From an uncultured Acidobacteriaceae bacterium (GTDB lineage: Bacteria; Acidobacteriota; Terriglobia; Terriglobales; Acidobacteriaceae): a stretch of 64,000 nt of DNA. The stretch covers positions 90,610-154,609 of the forward strand of contig CAINJJ010000041.1 of the NCBI GenBank assembly GCA_903849645.1. Reading direction: 5' to 3'. Below the pieces are notes generated by a model. The model made no database searches and was not told where the DNA came from. It saw only the letters and a program-made list of their open reading frames with translations. Numbering within the stretch: the stretch's first letter is position 1; each line of letters begins with the position of its first letter. This document shows, one piece after another, positions 61,223-64,000 of the stretch. The translations under genes were made by a program, and so were the position numbers.

Positions 61223-61275
61223 TTTATCTCCGTACAATCAATTCCGCCTGGACCGGCAGATCTCAACGAGAACTG
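61193..61275 (+). repeat. 83-bp direct repeat, copy 1 (tRNA-Pro 3' end and flank)
   Basis: Matches 61362-61444 with two substitutions (one in the acceptor stem, one at 61251). It covers the variable/T arm and acceptor of the tRNA plus 53 bases of flank, an arrangement like attL/attR of elements that integrate at tRNA 3' ends. Confidence 0.9.
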
Positions 61276-61331
61276 CCGGCCGCGAGCGCCCCAACCCAGT
61301 GGAGCGCTACCGCGCGGAACCCAAGCAGGCC

Positions 61332-61444
61332 TGCGAGGGGAGCGAGGCAAAGCCGAGCCTTTCGGCAGTTCGAATCTGCCCGTCCCCACCATTTATCTCC
61401 GTACAATCAATTCCGCCTGTACCGGCAGATCTCAACGAGAACTG
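61332..61444 (+). pseudogene. Second, broken tRNA-Pro 3' copy with a 21-nt insertion
   Basis: TGCGAGGGG (61332-61340) matches the anticodon-stem end of tRNA-Pro, then 21 extra bases (61341-61361, carrying an AGGC/GCCT inverted repeat) interrupt it, and the T arm, acceptor end CGTCCCC, ACCA and flank (61362-61444) follow. No 5' half of a tRNA is recognisable, so it is not functional. Confidence 0.8.
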
Positions 61445-61484
61445 GTACAGTTGCCTCGCAATTGAATGCGTGGAGGTTGCTTTC

Positions 61485-61835
61485 ATGCCCAATCCGGTGG
61501 TGCATTTTGAGATTCTCGGCAGGGACCAGTCCTTGCTCGAGTCCTTTTACAAGAGTGTCTTCGACTGGAAGGTTACTCCCGCCATGGAGGGGTATTCGCT
61601 GGTCGATACCGGCTCAAGCCCTGGCGGCGGCATTGGCGCCATGGGGGAGGGCCGGCGGCACGTCACGTTCTACGTTGGCGTGGAAGACGTAACCGCTGCG
61701 CTGGCGCTGATTGAGGGCAAAGGCGGGCAAAAGGCCTATGGGCCGCACACCGCCCCTGATGGCAGCGTTTTTGCCGGCTTCACCGACCCCGAGGGTCACC
61801 TGATTGGGCTGGTGCAGGGGCCGCCGGGGAAGTGA
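61485..61835 (+). CDS. VOC-superfamily (glyoxalase-like) protein, copy 1
   Basis: 116 residues from ATG 61485, set by TGGAGGT seven bases upstream; upstream in-frame sequence runs through the tRNA repeats. Two beta-alpha-beta-beta-beta modules are seen: PVVHFEILGRDQSLLESFYKSVF then HVTFYVGVEDVTAALALI, ending with FTDPEGHLIGLVQG. This is the VOC fold of glyoxalases, dioxygenases and antibiotic-binding proteins. Metal ligands are His7 or Glu9 and Glu in DPEGH, but the substrate is unknown. It is followed by a paralogue. Confidence 0.9.
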   Translation: MPNPVVHFEILGRDQSLLESFYKSVFDWKVTPAMEGYSLVDTGSSPGGGIGAMGEGRRHVTFYVGVEDVTAALALIEGKGGQKAYGPHTAPDGSVFAGFTDPEGHLIGLVQGPPGK

Positions 61836-61895
61836 ATCATGCGGTAGCGGATCGCGGGGGTGTTCCATGGCACAACCTGAAAGGAGAGATAGACC

Positions 61896-62246
61896 GTGCC
61901 CAATCCGATCATTCATTTTGAAATCATCGGCAGAGACAGAAAGCTCCTGGAGAGCTTTTACGGAGGAGTGTTCGACTGGCAGTTCACGCCGGTAATGGAG
62001 CACTACTCGATGGTGTTGCCGGGCGAGGGCATTCACGGCGGTATCGGGGAAATGCCGCAGAGCCCCTGCAATGTGACCGTCTATGTGGAGGTGGCGGACG
62101 TTTCGGCCACGCTGACCGCTGCCGCAACACAAGGCGGGCACACGGCCTACGGGCCGGAGACCCTGCCAAACGGGCAAACTGTGGCTGGTCTTGTCGATCC
62201 CGAGGGGCACCTGATCGGGCTGATGCAGGCGAGAGAAACCCGATAG
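61896..62246 (+). CDS. VOC-superfamily protein, copy 2
   Basis: 116 residues from GTG 61896 with AAGGAGAG upstream. PIIHFEIIGRDRKLLESFYGGVF and VDPEGHLIGLM align with copy 1 along the whole length, so the two form a tandem duplication 61 bases apart. They may work as one- or two-gene binding proteins; no function can be read. Confidence 0.9.
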   Translation: MPNPIIHFEIIGRDRKLLESFYGGVFDWQFTPVMEHYSMVLPGEGIHGGIGEMPQSPCNVTVYVEVADVSATLTAAATQGGHTAYGPETLPNGQTVAGLVDPEGHLIGLMQARETR

Positions 62247-62255
62247 GCCTGCGCA

Positions 62256-62276
62256 TGTGAGCATAGCCTGCTCACA
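62256..62276. terminator. Hairpin at the convergent end of VOC copy 2 and the RNB gene
   Basis: TGTGAGCA and TGCTCACA form a perfect 8-bp stem with a 5-base loop. It overlaps the minus-strand stop codon at 62272 and may help end transcription in both directions, though no T-run is present. Confidence 0.45.
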
Positions 62277-63738
62277 CCGCGAAGTCGATAAACCCCCGCT
62301 GGGGGTCGGTGGAGACGAGTTTGACTGTGACCCGGTCGCCCACGTCGAGGCCTTTGCCGCCGCTGACGAGCATTCCATCGACGTGCGGGTCGAGGGTGCG
62401 GACAAAGGTGCCGTAGTGGTTGACGCCGGTGACGATGGCGCGGAAGCTCTGGCCGATGCGGGGGTGGAGCACCACGGCGGCGATGCGCTTCTGCATCTCG
62501 CGCTCCACCTTGCGGGCGTTGTCTTCCATGAAGGTGCAGCGCAGGGCGATGGTGTTGAGGTCGCCCTCGGCGTAGGGCTGGGGGGCCTTGGCCAGCAGGG
62601 CCTTCATGAGCCGCTGCGTCACCACGTCGGGGAAGCGGCGGTTGGGGGCGGTGGAGTGGGTGTAGTCCTGCACGGCGAGGCCGAAGTGGCCGGGCGAGGT
62701 CTCGTTGGGCTTGACCAGCACGTATTCGCCGGGGCCCATGAGCTTGATCACCGCCAGCGAAAGGTCGGGGAAATGGTCGGGGTCCTTGGCCTTCTGGGCC
62801 AGCAGGAAGTCATTGAGGAGCTTGGAGTCCGGCACGGCAGGCAGCGTTGCGCCCAGGGCCTGCGCCACTTCCACAATGCGGTCCCAGCGCTTGGGGGTGC
62901 GCACGATGCGGCGGATGGAGGCGACCCCCGCGTCCTCAAAGGTGCGGGCGATGACCCCGTTGGCCGCCACCATGAACTCCTCAATGAGCGAGGTGGCGCG
63001 GTTTTTGGCTTGGCGGGCAATCTCGACGGCTTGGTCGGCCAGCATCACGGGGCGGGTTTCAATGGTCTCGAGATCGAGCGCCCCGTGCTGGAAGCGGCCG
63101 TCGACCATGCGCCGGGCGGCTGCGTCCTGCAGCTTGAGCTGGGCAGCGAGGTCGGCGCTGGCGGCCACCTTGGCAGGGGCCGGTCCGGTTTCCTCAAGCC
63201 ATGCGCCCACGGAGTTATAGGCCAGTTGCGCCCGGTTGCGGACCAGGGCGCGGTAGGCCTTGCCGTCGTTCACGGTGCCGGCCTGATCGACCGAGTACTC
63301 GATGACCAGCGCCACGCGGTCCTGGTTTTCGTTCAGTGAAGTGATGCCCTCGGAGAGTTCGGAGGGCAGCATGGGGAAGACCCGGACGCCGGTGTAGACG
63401 GAGGTGGTTTCGGAGCGGGCATGCGCGTCAAGGGCAGTGCCGAGGGGGACGCGGGCATCCACGTCGGCCACACCGATGAGGACGCGGATGCGGCCGTCGG
63501 GGAGCTGCTCAGCCCATTCGATCTGGTCGAGGTCCTTCGAGGTGTCGTTGTCGATGGAGGACCAGAGCAGGCCGCGGAGGTCCTGGATGCCGGGCGCGGC
63601 GGGCGGCTCTGGGTGCGCCTGAATGGCGGCAAGCTCCGGGGCGATGGCGGGGGGGAAGTCCGGCTGGAAGCCGTGCTCGATCATGGCGGCGTGGGCCGCG
63701 GCGACGAGATTGAAGTGGATGGGCTGGCTGGATTGCAT
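62272..63738 (-). CDS. RNB-domain ribonuclease, short form with one altered active-site residue
   Basis: 488 residues from ATG 63738 (MQSSQPIHFNLVAAAHAAMI), with AAGGAG upstream; a start at 63780 adds 14 residues. It lacks the long cold-shock N-terminus of RNase R, and begins directly with an RNB domain. The active site reads SIDNDTSKDLDQIE: three of the four metal-binding Asp are kept, but the fourth (Asp210 of E. coli RNase II) is Gln. An S1-like end (HYGTFVRTLDPHVDGML) closes the protein. It probably processes RNA 3' ends; activity needs testing. Confidence 0.88.
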   Translation of the reverse strand: MQSSQPIHFNLVAAAHAAMIEHGFQPDFPPAIAPELAAIQAHPEPPAAPGIQDLRGLLWSSIDNDTSKDLDQIEWAEQLPDGRIRVLIGVADVDARVPLGTALDAHARSETTSVYTGVRVFPMLPSELSEGITSLNENQDRVALVIEYSVDQAGTVNDGKAYRALVRNRAQLAYNSVGAWLEETGPAPAKVAASADLAAQLKLQDAAARRMVDGRFQHGALDLETIETRPVMLADQAVEIARQAKNRATSLIEEFMVAANGVIARTFEDAGVASIRRIVRTPKRWDRIVEVAQALGATLPAVPDSKLLNDFLLAQKAKDPDHFPDLSLAVIKLMGPGEYVLVKPNETSPGHFGLAVQDYTHSTAPNRRFPDVVTQRLMKALLAKAPQPYAEGDLNTIALRCTFMEDNARKVEREMQKRIAAVVLHPRIGQSFRAIVTGVNHYGTFVRTLDPHVDGMLVSGGKGLDVGDRVTVKLVSTDPQRGFIDFAV

Positions 63739-63834
63739 GAGGAATTTGGCTCCTTCCAAATGAAAGAGCCAGCCTACCATGCACGGGCGGCCAAAGCTGG
63801 CTGGAAGAACACGGGGTGGGAGTTGGGACGGAGC

Positions 63835-63876
63835 GATTAGGGATTAGGGATTAGGGATTAGGGAATAGGGACTAGG
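63835..63876 (+). repeat. Heptanucleotide tandem repeat (GATTAGG)
   Basis: Six 7-base units: four GATTAGG, then GAATAGG and GACTAGG. It lies upstream of the RNB gene in noncoding DNA near the window end. Confidence 0.9.
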
Positions 63877-64000
63877 AGACCGTCGGGGATAGCGTTTTCA
63901 GGCGAGCGAATCGGTATGACGCCGGAGTTGGCGGATTCCTGCTCGCGCAGAGCTTGATGGGGTAGTTGGGCGGTGGTCTGAGCGTGGGGGAGCCGAAGAG
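63877..64000. other. Window-edge segment, coding status undecided
   Basis: No complete gene. One minus-strand frame stays open from the edge to about 63858 and ends SPENAIPDGLLVPIP before a stop, so the C-terminus of a gene beyond the window is possible. The evidence is weak because the stop falls inside the heptad repeat. Confidence 0.25.

Noticed and set aside
63835..63876. CRISPR-like or telomere-like array
   Set aside because: Units are only seven bases, with no spacers and no cas genes; a simple tandem repeat explains it.

Overview
The window reads as chromosome of a high-GC Gram-negative soil-type bacterium, most likely Acidobacteriota (Terriglobia, Acidobacteriaceae-like). This is inferred from the giant Oar-type TonB receptor with an N-terminal carboxypeptidase-regulatory domain, Tat-exported Gfo/Idh and sugar-isomerase proteins, a secreted CytoC_RC-type diheme cytochrome, LPS/lipid A genes, BamA/Skp, and many unlinked carbohydrate enzymes. 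No rRNA, phage structural genes, complete IS element or CRISPR array is visible. One tRNA gene (tRNA-Pro, anticodon GGG) is present.

Layout. 0-8.8 kb (minus): a Tat-exported sugar oxidoreductase (cut by the window edge) and isomerase next to an Oar-like TonB receptor, then a copper-type TonB receptor with a small Cys/His/Met protein. 8.9-15.3 kb: queD, then a tight envelope operon waaA-lpxK-GT9-methyltransferase-DUF3108. 15.3-20.5 kb (minus): aldo/keto reductase, GH13 enzyme, HSL esterase, and a sigma-like HTH gene coupled to a zinc-ribbon/AT-hook gene. 21.0-28.1 kb: accessory stretch with a repressor-like gene, a 109-bp duplicate of its 3' end, four toxin-antitoxin pairs (PIN/Phd, MazEF, VapBC, Phd/PIN) and dnaB. 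28.1-32.4 kb (minus): glycine cleavage genes gcvH, gcvPA and gcvPB, with a RAYT transposase and its REP hairpins lodged between the two P-protein subunit genes. 32.5-45.4 kb: mixed metabolic, repair, redox and membrane genes (SelO, GH5, TSUP, SemiSWEET, diheme cytochrome, Mpg, Bcp, TMEM175, desaturase, GPx). 45.7-49.4 kb: bamA-skp with a clear terminator. 49.6-51.7 kb: three tandem bactofilins. 52.0-56.5 kb: D-aminoacylase-like amidohydrolase and RNase R. 56.9-63.7 kb: small membrane proteins, SRAP, a beta-propeller lactonase-like protein, YggX, tRNA-Pro with a duplicated 3' end, two VOC proteins and a second RNB-family nuclease.

The strongest unexplained signal is a short palindromic repeat family. 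It is recognisable as an intergenic copy at 44217-44259 and as apparent in-frame insertions in two conserved housekeeping genes, gcvPB (about residues 321-347) and rnr (near 55901-55945). Other mobile-DNA traces are the REP/RAYT group inside the gcv cluster, the duplicated regulator end flanking a TA module, and the att-like duplication of tRNA-Pro. Coordinates use the start codon best supported by ribosome-binding sites, signal peptides or homology; alternatives are given in the entries. No database search was possible, so family names rest on recognised motifs.
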